Positions 35,243 to 43,740 of a stretch of 64,000 bases of DNA are shown piece by piece. Below the pieces are notes generated by a model that worked only from the letters and a program-made list of their open reading frames with translations, searched no databases and was not told the origin of the DNA. The stretch is from UBA12481 sp012523435 (lineage in GTDB: Bacteria; Bacteroidota; Bacteroidia; Bacteroidales; UBA12481): positions 186,001 through 250,000 of the forward strand of contig JAQUCP010000001.1 in NCBI GenBank assembly GCA_028686135.1. Reading direction: 5' to 3'. Positions within the stretch are counted from its first letter, which is position 1; every line of letters begins with the position of its first letter. The position numbers and the translations under genes were made by a program.

Positions 35243-36391
35243 TTAAACGAAAGACCGGGCAATACACCGGGCCTCTCGATCGGATTCGACATAATCATTT
35301 AAACCTGCTTTTTGCAGGAAAGTTGCTTTTTGGAGGGTACGTTCAATCACGCGTGTCATATCGAGGAATCCCAGGCGATTTGCCAGAAACGCTTCGACTG
35401 CAATTTCATTAGCTGCGTTCATGACACAAGGCATATTACCTCCTGTTTTCATCACCTCGATAGCAATTCCCAGGTTCGGGAATCGCTCTACATCTGGCTT
35501 TTGGAATGTTAATCCAGGATACTTGGCAAAATCGAAACGGGGGTAGCCTCCAGGGAGGCGTTCGGGATAACTCAGGGCATATTGAATTGGCAGGCGCATA
35601 TCGGGCAAGCCGAGCTGCGCTTTGAGAGAGCCATCTCTGAACTGGACCAGGGAGTGAACGATGGATTGAGGATGGACGATCACATCGATTTGACTGGGAT
35701 CGAGATCGAACAGCCACTTCGCCTCAATGGCTTCGAGGCCTTTATTCATCATGCTGGCCGAATCGATGGTAATTTTAGCTCCCATACTCCAGTTGGGATG
35801 GTTCAGTGCCTGTTCGCGGGTTACGCGTGAGAGTTCATGAAGGTTAAGATTCAGGAATGGTCCGCCGGAGGCTGTCAGCCAGATCTTTTCAACGCTTGAA
35901 GGCTGCTCCCCTGTAAGGCACTGGAAAATGGCGGAGTGTTCGCTATCGACCGGCAGAAGATCGACTTGGTGTTTACGGGCCAGAGTGGTAACCAGATCAC
36001 CGGCAACCACCAGAGTCTCCTTATTTGCCAGGGCGATCTGTTTTCCAGCCTGGATGGCACTGATAACTGGCAGAAGACCTGCAAAGCCTACCATTGCGGC
36101 CAGAACGATATCGATTCCTTCACCAGCCACCACATCTGAAAGGCGCTCATTCCCAGCTAATACTTGGATTGGCAAGCCAGAGAGACCTTCCCGTACCCTA
36201 GCAGCGTGGTCCTTATTGGTGATGACCACAGTTTCGGGATGAAAGGTTTGTGCCTGTTCAATGAGCAGCTCCCAATTGGAGCGTGCCGTAAGTAGCTTAA
36301 TATTAAAAGCTTTCGGATTCCGACTGATCACATCGAGGGTCTGTCGGCCGATAGAACCGGTTGATCCGAGTATGGCAATGCCTTTCATCAT
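35243..36391 (-). CDS. dxr: 1-deoxy-D-xylulose 5-phosphate reductoisomerase
   Basis: Dxr makes 2-C-methyl-erythritol 4-phosphate, the first committed step of MEP isoprenoid synthesis. The 382-aa protein has the NADPH-binding start IAILGSTGSIGRQTLDVI (5-22), LANKETLVVAGDLV, the metal/substrate segment VDSEHSAIFQCL, SGGPF and the flexible loop MGAKITIDSASMMNKGLE. Its ATG overlaps the end of the M23 peptidase gene by 4 bases, so the two are probably translated together. Confidence 0.96.
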   Translation of the reverse strand: MMKGIAILGSTGSIGRQTLDVISRNPKAFNIKLLTARSNWELLIEQAQTFHPETVVITNKDHAARVREGLSGLPIQVLAGNERLSDVVAGEGIDIVLAAMVGFAGLLPVISAIQAGKQIALANKETLVVAGDLVTTLARKHQVDLLPVDSEHSAIFQCLTGEQPSSVEKIWLTASGGPFLNLNLHELSRVTREQALNHPNWSMGAKITIDSASMMNKGLEAIEAKWLFDLDPSQIDVIVHPQSIVHSLVQFRDGSLKAQLGLPDMRLPIQYALSYPERLPGGYPRFDFAKYPGLTFQKPDVERFPNLGIAIEVMKTGGNMPCVMNAANEIAVEAFLANRLGFLDMTRVIERTLQKATFLQKAGLNDYVESDREARCIARSFV

Positions 36392-37257
36392 TCAAAAGCC
36401 ATAAAATGTTCAGGATTCAGGGGTGTACCCATATGCCAGAGCTCGAAATGCAGATGCGGCCCGGTGGTTAATTCTCCCGTATTACCCACAATAGCAATCA
36501 CCTCACCAGCTCGAACTCGATCGCCCGTTTTCTTAAGAATCTGCTTATTATGTTTATAAACGGAAAGCAGATTATGATCATGTTGGATCTGCAGGGTATA
36601 GCCTGTTTCGGTGGTATAATCGGCCATAATAACCGTTCCATCCAGGGTTGCTTTGATCGGTTGATTGGCAGCAGTTGCCAGATCCACGCCAAAATGCCGA
36701 CGGGCATAATCAAAATGAGCCATGATCAAACCGCGCACCGGTGGGAAAAAATAGAGCTGATTAAGGTTTCGCAGCTCCGGAACACTCAGGCCAGTTGCAT
36801 CCACGTTAAAGCGCTGGGCTTGTTCCACTTCCAGCCGAAGTAGAGAATCACTCGAAGCACGATTATCTTGTATATCCCGCACCGAAATAGCTGGGGCTGG
36901 CTCCTCAGAGCTATGGTACACCGGCTCTCCACCATTAATCACCGTAATCATGTTTTCGATAAACTGATCTTTAAGATCCAACTGATACTCCAACGAATCG
37001 AGCCGTATGGCATTCATCCGGATGTTTCGGGTCATCTCTGCACCGGGGTATCCTGGAATCAGCTGTTTCAGAGGCGTAAACACAACGAGGGTGACTACCA
37101 AAACAGTATAAATGGTTAATGAAATAGCAATAGTGGTTATCACATTCATCCTCGACAGCTTCATCTGCCATACCTCCTCAAAGGTTGTCTCCCGACGGAT
37201 AACCAGCAAATACTTGCTTTTCAGCTTGCTAACAAGTTTCTTCTTTTTTTCTGCCAT
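36388..37257 (-). CDS. M23 family metallopeptidase, membrane-anchored
   Basis: A 289-aa protein with a basic N-terminus (about 1-35), one transmembrane helix near 37-60 (TIAISLTIYTVLVVTLVVF), a helical region, and a C-terminal LytM/M23 domain. Zinc ligands appear as HFGVDLA and HLHFELW; the domain would cut peptidoglycan cross-bridges or act as an activator of other hydrolases. Sorted to the inner membrane with the catalytic part in the periplasm. It is first in the group with dxr, rseP and DUF4837, and a perfect -7 box lies 25 bases upstream. Confidence 0.92.
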   Translation of the reverse strand: MAEKKKKLVSKLKSKYLLVIRRETTFEEVWQMKLSRMNVITTIAISLTIYTVLVVTLVVFTPLKQLIPGYPGAEMTRNIRMNAIRLDSLEYQLDLKDQFIENMITVINGGEPVYHSSEEPAPAISVRDIQDNRASSDSLLRLEVEQAQRFNVDATGLSVPELRNLNQLYFFPPVRGLIMAHFDYARRHFGVDLATAANQPIKATLDGTVIMADYTTETGYTLQIQHDHNLLSVYKHNKQILKKTGDRVRAGEVIAIVGNTGELTTGPHLHFELWHMGTPLNPEHFMAFE

Positions 37258-37281
37258 CTGGATGAATCCGGTATATCAGGG

Positions 37282-37289
37282 CAAATATA
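37282..37289 (-). promoter_or_regulatory. Predicted -7 box of M23-dxr-rseP promoter
   Basis: TATATTTG on the minus strand fits TAnnTTTG, 24 bases before the ATG of the M23 gene. No TTTG is evident at -33. Confidence 0.5.
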
Positions 37290-37363
37290 GTACAATTGAC
37301 GTGAAGTAATTTCCAGCTATTCGCCAGCCTCTCACAAATAAACTGATCAGAATGATAATTATG

Positions 37364-37394
37364 ATTGGTTATCCAAAATTTTTGCCTATCTTTG
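37364..37394 (+). promoter_or_regulatory. Predicted tRNA-fMet promoter
   Basis: ATTGG (37364-37368) and TATCTTTG (37387-37394) are separated by about 19 bases and fit the Bacteroidota -33/-7 pattern. The -7 box ends 13 bases before the mature tRNA. The decamer TATCTTTGTG also precedes the tRNA-Thr gene. Confidence 0.65.
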
Positions 37395-37407
37395 TGCCCA
37401 CACAAAC

Positions 37408-37480
<73 letters not shown>

Positions 37481-37483
37481 CAA

Positions 37484-37521
37484 AAAAAAGCCGCTGAAAT
37501 AAATTTTCAGCGGCTTTTTTG
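37484..37521 (+). terminator. Terminator after tRNA-fMet
   Basis: AGCCGCTGAAA (37489-37499) pairs with TTTCAGCGGCT (37505-37515) around a short AT loop, followed by a run of Ts. An A run precedes it, so it may also work on the other strand. Confidence 0.9.
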
Positions 37522-37545
37522 TAGGATATTACCTAATTATTTTGA

Positions 37546-37553
37546 TAATTTTG
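37546..37553 (+). promoter_or_regulatory. Predicted -7 box upstream of the 231-aa lipoprotein
   Basis: TAATTTTG fits TAnnTTTG, 47 bases before the ATG. A TTTG occurs 24 bases upstream, a longer spacing than usual. Confidence 0.4.
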
Positions 37554-37600
37554 TTTTATCGTTTGAGTCTCAACCAGTCTAAAACTAATACCGAAGAACA

Positions 37601-38296
37601 ATGAAAAGAATTTCACTCATGATTCCTGTTGTTTTATTAATGGCAGGTTTAGCATTAACTTCCTGCGTGAAGAAAAATACCATTCCGGTGGTCCAGTCCG
37701 TGATGGTGAGCCCATCAGCTGTTGATCCTGGGCAAACCGCGATGGTAACAGTCACGGCTGTTGATGTGGACATGGATCCTCTAACCTACAGCTATACCGT
37801 TAACGGCGGAGCTATTAATGGTACTACTGCGAGCGTTCAGTGGATCGCACCAAGCTCACCGGGAGCCTATTCAGTAACCGTTACCGTATCGGATGGCCGT
37901 GGTGGTACTGCTCAAGGAAACGGAGCACTAACGGTTAATCAGGTTAATACCTTTACCGGGATCTCCGGAAATGCCAGATTCCCCGTCGGGACTTCGGGCG
38001 ACCTGGCCAATTCCAAGGTTAGTCTTTACACTTCTCAGGCCAACTGGAACAACAACTCTCCAATTAAATGGGGCGCTGTTACCGGATCCGGTGCTAATGT
38101 GACATTTACCCTGTCAGCTAACCCTGGCAACTACTACGTTGATATCTGGAAAGATATCGATAACAGCGGTTTCTGGTCAGCTGGCGATTTTGTCGGCTGG
38201 TATGGTTCCGGCGGACTTGGGGCACCGGCACTTACAGAAGTTCAACTTTCTCAAGGACAAAACTTTAGCATGGACGTCACCATGTTTATTATTTAA
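37601..38296 (+). CDS. Lipoprotein with Ig/PKD-like domain, function unknown
   Basis: A 231-aa protein with a type II signal peptide (lipobox ending at Cys22 in LALTSC). Residues 28-115 look like an Ig/PKD-type beta-sandwich (VSPSAVDPGQTAMVTVTAVD ... SVTVTVSDGRGG), and residues 120-231 form a second beta-rich domain with Gly, Asn and aromatic residues (GNYYVDIWKDIDNSGFWSAGD). No catalytic motif is seen. It stands alone between two terminators, so it is a monocistronic unit. A surface or periplasmic binding or structural role is a guess. Confidence 0.8.
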   Translation: MKRISLMIPVVLLMAGLALTSCVKKNTIPVVQSVMVSPSAVDPGQTAMVTVTAVDVDMDPLTYSYTVNGGAINGTTASVQWIAPSSPGAYSVTVTVSDGRGGTAQGNGALTVNQVNTFTGISGNARFPVGTSGDLANSKVSLYTSQANWNNNSPIKWGAVTGSGANVTFTLSANPGNYYVDIWKDIDNSGFWSAGDFVGWYGSGGLGAPALTEVQLSQGQNFSMDVTMFII

Positions 38297-38314
38297 ACGC
38301 CCACTAAGAAGAAT

Positions 38315-38346
38315 AAAAAAGCCGGCAAGCAATGCCGGCTTTTTTT
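38315..38346. terminator. Bidirectional terminator
   Basis: AGCCGGCA (38320-38327) and TGCCGGCT (38333-38340) form a perfect stem with a 5-base loop, flanked by an A run and a T run. It serves both the lipoprotein gene and the convergent M6 protease gene, whose stop lies 2 bases further on. Confidence 0.9.
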
Positions 38347-38347
38347 G

Positions 38348-41300
38348 TTATTGAACAATCAAACGGGTCGACCTGATGTTTGCACCCTGCTGCAAGCGTA
38401 TAAGATAAATACCTGGGGACCAGCCACTAATATCCTCAACCAACTGATTTTCAACGCTGGCTGGCACCTCACGGTACAATACCGTGCGACCCATTCGGTC
38501 ATAAACCCATATCAGCGACTTATGACCCGGAACTCCCTCAAAATCCAGCTTAATAAGTCCGCTGGATGGATTGGGATAAACTGATAGCCCACCCATCTGA
38601 TCAACCAACCCGGTTGACGCGGTACCCGCTACATTGATGGCCTGTACATAGAAATTATTAACCTCATTCGACTCAGACACCAACTCCCCGCTGTCAACCC
38701 ATCCAATTAAATAATAGGCACCAGCAGGAATACCTTGAGGCATAGCAAATCCAGTATTTAGTAACGCATTGGACTTACTACCCAATAGCCTGGAATTCAG
38801 GGAACATAACTGGATATCACTATCATCCAGGTGCTCATCGACAGACAAATAGAATGAAGTTGAATAGGAGGATGCCGCAACAGCTCCGCTATTATACACA
38901 TTAAATGTTATCCGGACATTTGACTGCGGAGTAAGAAGCGAAGGGAAAAGGGTAATAAACGTGATCTGGAGATCAGCAATGTTTCCGTTAATAACAATTG
39001 ATCTGTACGCCGTATTGTTACCTTCATTTGACTCCATCACTTCTTCGGATGCATCAGCCTTAATCAGTACATACCAATTGCCGGGAGCCACTCCGGAAGG
39101 CAACTGAATGTAATCACCCGTGACCGTCATGGATGATCCCGGTTCAAGCGCCGCAACACGACCATAAGCAATCATTTCATCAGAATCATCCAATTGCTGG
39201 TCGATCGATAGGTACAGCCTCATTTCTGACTCGGCCGAAGCTAGGCTTCCCGTGTTTCTCACTTGACAGGAGATATCAATTGAGCCACCCGGCGCCACAT
39301 CCGTTGGACTGACCACAAAATCGCTGATAGTCAAATCTGGAAGTGACTGATACGTAATGGTTACCGACACTTCCACCGACCCGGGCGACTCCCCTTCGGG
39401 AAAGCCATAGATCGCCGTAACATAATAGGTATATTCACCAGGATCCAATCCATTATCAGCATAACTCCTAACCTCAGGATCATCAATCCGGACTATCGCT
39501 GCACCATCGCGAAAAATCCGGTAACCATTCAGCGTGGCGACTGACTCATCCGGCGCATCCCAGGATAAAAAGATCGTGTTGAGATTTGTAGTCGCATTTA
39601 AATTTTTAGGAGGATTAAAGACCGGATTGCCTACTATGATCGTAACGGTGGCACTATTGTTAACCTCAATTGACTCATTCACATCTCCATCAGCATCAGC
39701 CAAGAAAAGTACATACCATCCCCCACTCTCCTGCCCTTCCGGAATGGTTGCAGTGATCGAAATATCTTGCCCGGCCTCCGAGGGTAAGGCACCCACTTCG
39801 ACTGCTGCCAGCTGTCTATCGTTTGAACTAAATACCTGATCCTTCGACAAATAAACCCGCATTCTGCTATTCCCAGCATCCGCATTACCACCATTAACTA
39901 CCCTGCAAATCAGCTGCACCTCTTGCTCTGCCTCCACATTTCGTGGTTGCACATCCTGATTCACCACCAGGAGATCGGGCTGGGGTTCTTGGCTGACCGT
40001 AATCGACACTATATTGGACGGGGCTGATTCTCCCGAAGGAGAGCTGTAAAGTGCTGTTACAAAATAATCATAATCACCTGGCTGAAGCTCCTGATCAGCA
40101 TAGGAGAGGGTGCCAGAACTCACATCAGCCACCGCAGACTGACTTCGGTACACCCGGTAACCCGAGAGCGTTGCTTCTTCGTTCAGTGGGCTTTCCCAGT
40201 GTAAGTTAGCTACTGACCCACTGAGAGTTACAGAAAGATTCTGAGGAGGCTCAAGAGCCACTCCGGTTCCAAACCTAAACGAGATCGATTCACCTGCAGC
40301 ACTAATATTGGAGATCTTGATCCCGCCCTGAGCTCCATTGCTCAGGAAACAGGAGGGGTTGGTATTGTCGCTAAACTCAGTGCGGCCCACATTCGAGCTG
40401 AAAGTAGCAGAATTGATGCTTCCGTTGCTACGGGTTGTTCCGTTTAACCGGTACACATACACTTCATCAGGCGGCCCGTCAGCATTACCGTCAAGCGCTG
40501 GATTAACGCGGTAGATGATTAACCCCGATCCCGAAAGACCCGATTCAAACGGGCCGACAGCACGTCGGTACTCCACAACAAAAAACTCTTGTGAAGAGTT
40601 CGGCGACGCAATCCGATAAGCAGCAAACGGGTCAGAAGCCAGCGCCCTTAAATAATAGGTTCCATCCGCTGTGATCTCTGGAATCTGGTCAAACCACTGA
40701 CCATATTTCATCTTCATATAAGCTCCCATATGCTGAGGAGGAGTGGAATTATGGGACATCAAATCCCACGGGCCAACCGGAGTAATGTCCGTATTCACGT
40801 ACCGATATAAATCCGGAGCCCCAAGACTATGAAACATTTCGTGACACAATACACTGACCCCCAGCGCCTCTGATAGCTGAAAGTTAAAATCATACACCCG
40901 CGCTCCGCCAATCCGCACATCATAAGCATATAGTACCCAGCGATGTGGCCAAAGCAAATCACTCCAACCATCAGTCGGTCCCTGAACGATAAAACAGACA
41001 TTATCAATCCGGCCATCATCATCATGATCGTAGTCGATCCCACTGGCTTCAACCTCTGCACTGATACTCTCAATAGCATTTTTTAACAGGGTCATTTCTC
41101 GATTAATATACTCACTGTCAGTTCTGTAACCATCAGGATTGGTTGACGCATTAAAAGGCTGATAATAACGGCGGATGTGGGCATCCTGATAAGAAACAAT
41201 AGTGCTTCCCTGGGGGGCCGGGTAAAAGGTAGAAGTAATGCTCAGCTGGTTTTTGGATACCTCCCGGTAATACTCATGCATAGAAACGACTCCGGTTCCT

Positions 41301-41785
41301 GATCCATTGAATGCTTCGGCGTAAGGATCAAGCGGCTCAGTGTATTCATTCTGATTCTGAAACCGGATAAATACAACCAGATTGTTGTATGTTCCCGTAT
41401 TCTGATATTGCGCTCCCGATTTCAGCAATGGGTCCTTAAATCTGGACTGGAATCGCTCCTGATAGGCTGATTCACTGATATTTATGCCCGGAACTAAACC
41501 ACAGGAGACCGGCTGAGCTTTGCCTGCTATGCAGGTAGTCGGAACCAGCTCATCACCCGAGAGACTTGCATAGACATAGTAACCCGTTTCAGGGTGGACA
41601 ATAATGGTGAAATTGTCAGCATCATGAAGCCAGTGATAATATTCATCCCCGGTGGCATAGCAGATCAAGCGGGATCCATCGGGCTGTATAATCTCTTGGG
41701 GAACCGCTTTAAGATATGCTCCTTGCGCTGCTGATCCGCAGAAAAGGAAAACAGCGGTAAGGAGACTGCAGACAAGAGTTTTCAT
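38348..41785 (-). CDS. Secreted M6-type metalloprotease with Fn3 and CARDB domains and T9SS sorting domain
   Basis: This 1145-aa protein has a signal peptide (1-22) and an M6-like catalytic domain. The zinc motif is HEMFHSLGAPD, with His315, Glu316 and His319, matching the immune inhibitor A pattern HExxHxxGxPD. Fibronectin type III-like modules (about 510-600, 745-830) alternate with CARDB-like modules (about 605-730, 835-945, 950-1060). The last ~75 residues are a T9SS type A sorting domain (SVYPNPSSGLIKLDF ... GIYLIRLQQG). The sorting domain predicts export through the SprA translocon and surface attachment or release. Such proteases degrade extracellular protein. It is monocistronic, with a perfect -7 box upstream. 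Confidence 0.93.
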   Translation of the reverse strand: MKTLVCSLLTAVFLFCGSAAQGAYLKAVPQEIIQPDGSRLICYATGDEYYHWLHDADNFTIIVHPETGYYVYASLSGDELVPTTCIAGKAQPVSCGLVPGINISESAYQERFQSRFKDPLLKSGAQYQNTGTYNNLVVFIRFQNQNEYTEPLDPYAEAFNGSGTGVVSMHEYYREVSKNQLSITSTFYPAPQGSTIVSYQDAHIRRYYQPFNASTNPDGYRTDSEYINREMTLLKNAIESISAEVEASGIDYDHDDDGRIDNVCFIVQGPTDGWSDLLWPHRWVLYAYDVRIGGARVYDFNFQLSEALGVSVLCHEMFHSLGAPDLYRYVNTDITPVGPWDLMSHNSTPPQHMGAYMKMKYGQWFDQIPEITADGTYYLRALASDPFAAYRIASPNSSQEFFVVEYRRAVGPFESGLSGSGLIIYRVNPALDGNADGPPDEVYVYRLNGTTRSNGSINSATFSSNVGRTEFSDNTNPSCFLSNGAQGGIKISNISAAGESISFRFGTGVALEPPQNLSVTLSGSVANLHWESPLNEEATLSGYRVYRSQSAVADVSSGTLSYADQELQPGDYDYFVTALYSSPSGESAPSNIVSITVSQEPQPDLLVVNQDVQPRNVEAEQEVQLICRVVNGGNADAGNSRMRVYLSKDQVFSSNDRQLAAVEVGALPSEAGQDISITATIPEGQESGGWYVLFLADADGDVNESIEVNNSATVTIIVGNPVFNPPKNLNATTNLNTIFLSWDAPDESVATLNGYRIFRDGAAIVRIDDPEVRSYADNGLDPGEYTYYVTAIYGFPEGESPGSVEVSVTITYQSLPDLTISDFVVSPTDVAPGGSIDISCQVRNTGSLASAESEMRLYLSIDQQLDDSDEMIAYGRVAALEPGSSMTVTGDYIQLPSGVAPGNWYVLIKADASEEVMESNEGNNTAYRSIVINGNIADLQITFITLFPSLLTPQSNVRITFNVYNSGAVAASSYSTSFYLSVDEHLDDSDIQLCSLNSRLLGSKSNALLNTGFAMPQGIPAGAYYLIGWVDSGELVSESNEVNNFYVQAINVAGTASTGLVDQMGGLSVYPNPSSGLIKLDFEGVPGHKSLIWVYDRMGRTVLYREVPASVENQLVEDISGWSPGIYLIRLQQGANIRSTRLIVQ

Positions 41786-41819
41786 AACGGCGGTTTTAGG
41801 TGTGATATCGTTATAATCT

Positions 41820-41827
41820 CAAAATTA
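41820..41827 (-). promoter_or_regulatory. Predicted -7 box of the M6 protease promoter
   Basis: TAATTTTG on the minus strand fits TAnnTTTG, 34 bases before the ATG. It lies only 11 bases from the opposite-facing -7 box at 41839-41846, so the two promoters must overlap. Confidence 0.5.
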
Positions 41828-41838
41828 GAAAGTTTAAA

Positions 41839-41846
41839 TACTTTTG
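41839..41846 (+). promoter_or_regulatory. Predicted -7 box of the DUF3078 gene promoter
   Basis: TACTTTTG fits TAnnTTTG; the transcript should start near 41853. This makes the in-frame TTG at 41844 impossible as a start and favours the ATG at 41874. Confidence 0.5.
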
Positions 41847-41873
41847 CCACCTTTAATGAAAATAATTAAGCTT

Positions 41874-42818
41874 ATGAAACAACAGTATCATCAGTTGATT
41901 ATCGCCATTCTGATGGCGATCCTTGCAACAGGACATAGCTATGCACAGGTCACCGATGGTGAAAAGCAGATTCGTGGGATAACCCTCTCTGGCGAGAACG
42001 GTTGGAAAACGGTGAACAACATTTCGATAGCTCTCTCTCAGGTATCCCTGACCAACTGGGCTGCCGGGGGACAGAATTCGCTGGCTATCAACGGTCGGTT
42101 CAATGGTCTTTACGGATATCAAAAAGATCGTTTTCTCTGGGACAACCAGGTTGACGTGGGTTATGGCTTACTTAAGCAAGGGAAATATGACTGGCAGAAA
42201 ACCGATGACCGGATTGAGTTGTTGTCGAAAGCCGGATACAAAATCACCAATGCGTTGAGCGCAGCTGCTCTGGCAACTTTTAAGACCCAGTTCGCACCTG
42301 GGTATCACAGCCCGGATGCAGAAACCCGGATCTCCGATTTTCTTTCACCAGGCTACCTACTGGGCGCTGTTGGCTTGGATTACAAAAAAGTGGAATGGTT
42401 TTCCCTATTTGTCTCACCGTTAACGGCCAAAATGACCTTTGTGATGGACGACAGTCTGGCTGCTGCTGGTTCATTTGGGGCAGCAGAAGGAAAGAAGTTC
42501 CGGGCTGAACTTGGGGGCTATATCCGGGCAGCATTTAAACATGATTTAATGACCAATGTAAGCCTGGCTACAAATTTGGACTTTTTCTCCAACTACTTGA
42601 AAGACCCACATCGTATTGACGTGAACTGGGAGGCGCTTATCTTAATGAAAATCAACAAATTCCTCACAGCATCGATCAACACTCACCTGCTTTACGATTA
42701 TGATATTAAGATCGGAAAAGACACCACTGGCGACGGCGAACTGGATGATTTCCGACCCAGGGTGCAATTCAAGGAGTTGGTCGGTATTGGCCTGACCTTC
42801 ACCATTCCGACAAAATAG
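41874..42818 (+). CDS. DUF3078 family outer-membrane beta-barrel-like protein
   Basis: With the ATG at 41874 the protein has 314 aa and a signal peptide ending near HSYAQ (residue 25); ATG at 41856 is also in frame, and is too close to the predicted transcript start. The body matches DUF3078 of Bacteroidota: NISIALSQVSLTNWAAGGQNSLAINGRFNGLYGY, followed by amphipathic strands and a final KELVGIGLTFTIPTK strand with a hydrophobic pattern. It is probably an outer-membrane barrel of unknown function. It is divergent from the M6 protease and its 3' end is 33 bases from a convergent membrane protein gene. Confidence 0.87.
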   Translation: MKQQYHQLIIAILMAILATGHSYAQVTDGEKQIRGITLSGENGWKTVNNISIALSQVSLTNWAAGGQNSLAINGRFNGLYGYQKDRFLWDNQVDVGYGLLKQGKYDWQKTDDRIELLSKAGYKITNALSAAALATFKTQFAPGYHSPDAETRISDFLSPGYLLGAVGLDYKKVEWFSLFVSPLTAKMTFVMDDSLAAAGSFGAAEGKKFRAELGGYIRAAFKHDLMTNVSLATNLDFFSNYLKDPHRIDVNWEALILMKINKFLTASINTHLLYDYDIKIGKDTTGDGELDDFRPRVQFKELVGIGLTFTIPTK

Positions 42819-42851
42819 CGGTTAGAGCAGCCTGATCGGTTCGATGGTTTT

Positions 42852-43730
42852 CTACTGTAGCGCATCTTTAGCGGGGCAATGAATTTGGCAGGCACATGCA
42901 GAGGCCAGTCGCCAGATCCTGAGAAAAATCCTAGCTAAAATAAACAATTGTTGAATCATCACGACGCCTAACAAGATCCAGCCATTGTTGACGATGACTC
43001 CAGAGCGGAACCAATAGAAGAGGAGAATCAAAGCGCAGGGAACCAGAAAGAGGAGCAGGGAGAGCAGATAAATGGAAGAGAATCTTCGAAATTGCAACTT
43101 CACCGACTGCCAGAGTGTTTTGAGTGACTTCTGCGAATCCTGCAGGAACAGGGATGAACGGGCCAAATCGGCAGCCATCAGGATAAACAGCAAACTCATC
43201 AGGTGAATAATTCCCGCAACGATAACCGTAATCACGAGGGTCTGATCGGATATCAGCTCTTGGGTACCAACCAGTATAGACCAGGCGAGCCAGATTACCA
43301 TGGCTGTGATGATCTGCCAGATCACAATCCAGGAAATCAATTTTAAGTACCTGATAAACAACCTATTAGATTCGCGTACGAAGGTTTGAAACTGGAAACG
43401 CCCCCAGGGGTTGGACACCCAGGCGACCATCCCGCCGGTAAGATATACTTGGAGTAAAAGGAAGGCGATCATCCAGGGCAGAAACCCCTTAATGTAAACG
43501 GCAAAAGCAGGTCCTCCGGAGGCCATCAATTCCCGAATCACGGTAGCATCAAATCCGTTCATCAGCTCTGCGGGGAGCATGCTGTTAGCACCCATACCTT
43601 TTGCTAGGGAGAGGAACGGAATAGCCAAAAGGAGTGCGGCAACCAGATAGGCGGCATAAATCAGAAAGAGCATCCGGAAAGATTTGGAGGCTCGATCGTA
43701 ACCGCGGATATATAGTGTTATCGCTTTCAT
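42852..43730 (-). CDS. Integral membrane protein, function unknown
   Basis: A 292-aa hydrophobic protein with about six transmembrane helices, roughly at residues 20-42, 82-105, 130-152, 160-185, 220-242 and 245-270. There is no signal peptide and no recognised motif. Charged loops between helices 4 and 5 include a KSLKTLWQSVKLQFRRF amphipathic stretch, and the C-terminus ends with several Cys (ACACQIHC). I do not recognise the family. It follows the M1 peptidase gene by 10 bases and is probably its co-transcribed partner. Confidence 0.75.
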   Translation of the reverse strand: MKAITLYIRGYDRASKSFRMLFLIYAAYLVAALLLAIPFLSLAKGMGANSMLPAELMNGFDATVIRELMASGGPAFAVYIKGFLPWMIAFLLLQVYLTGGMVAWVSNPWGRFQFQTFVRESNRLFIRYLKLISWIVIWQIITAMVIWLAWSILVGTQELISDQTLVITVIVAGIIHLMSLLFILMAADLARSSLFLQDSQKSLKTLWQSVKLQFRRFSSIYLLSLLLFLVPCALILLFYWFRSGVIVNNGWILLGVVMIQQLFILARIFLRIWRLASACACQIHCPAKDALQ

Positions 43731-43740
43731 TTTCTTGATG

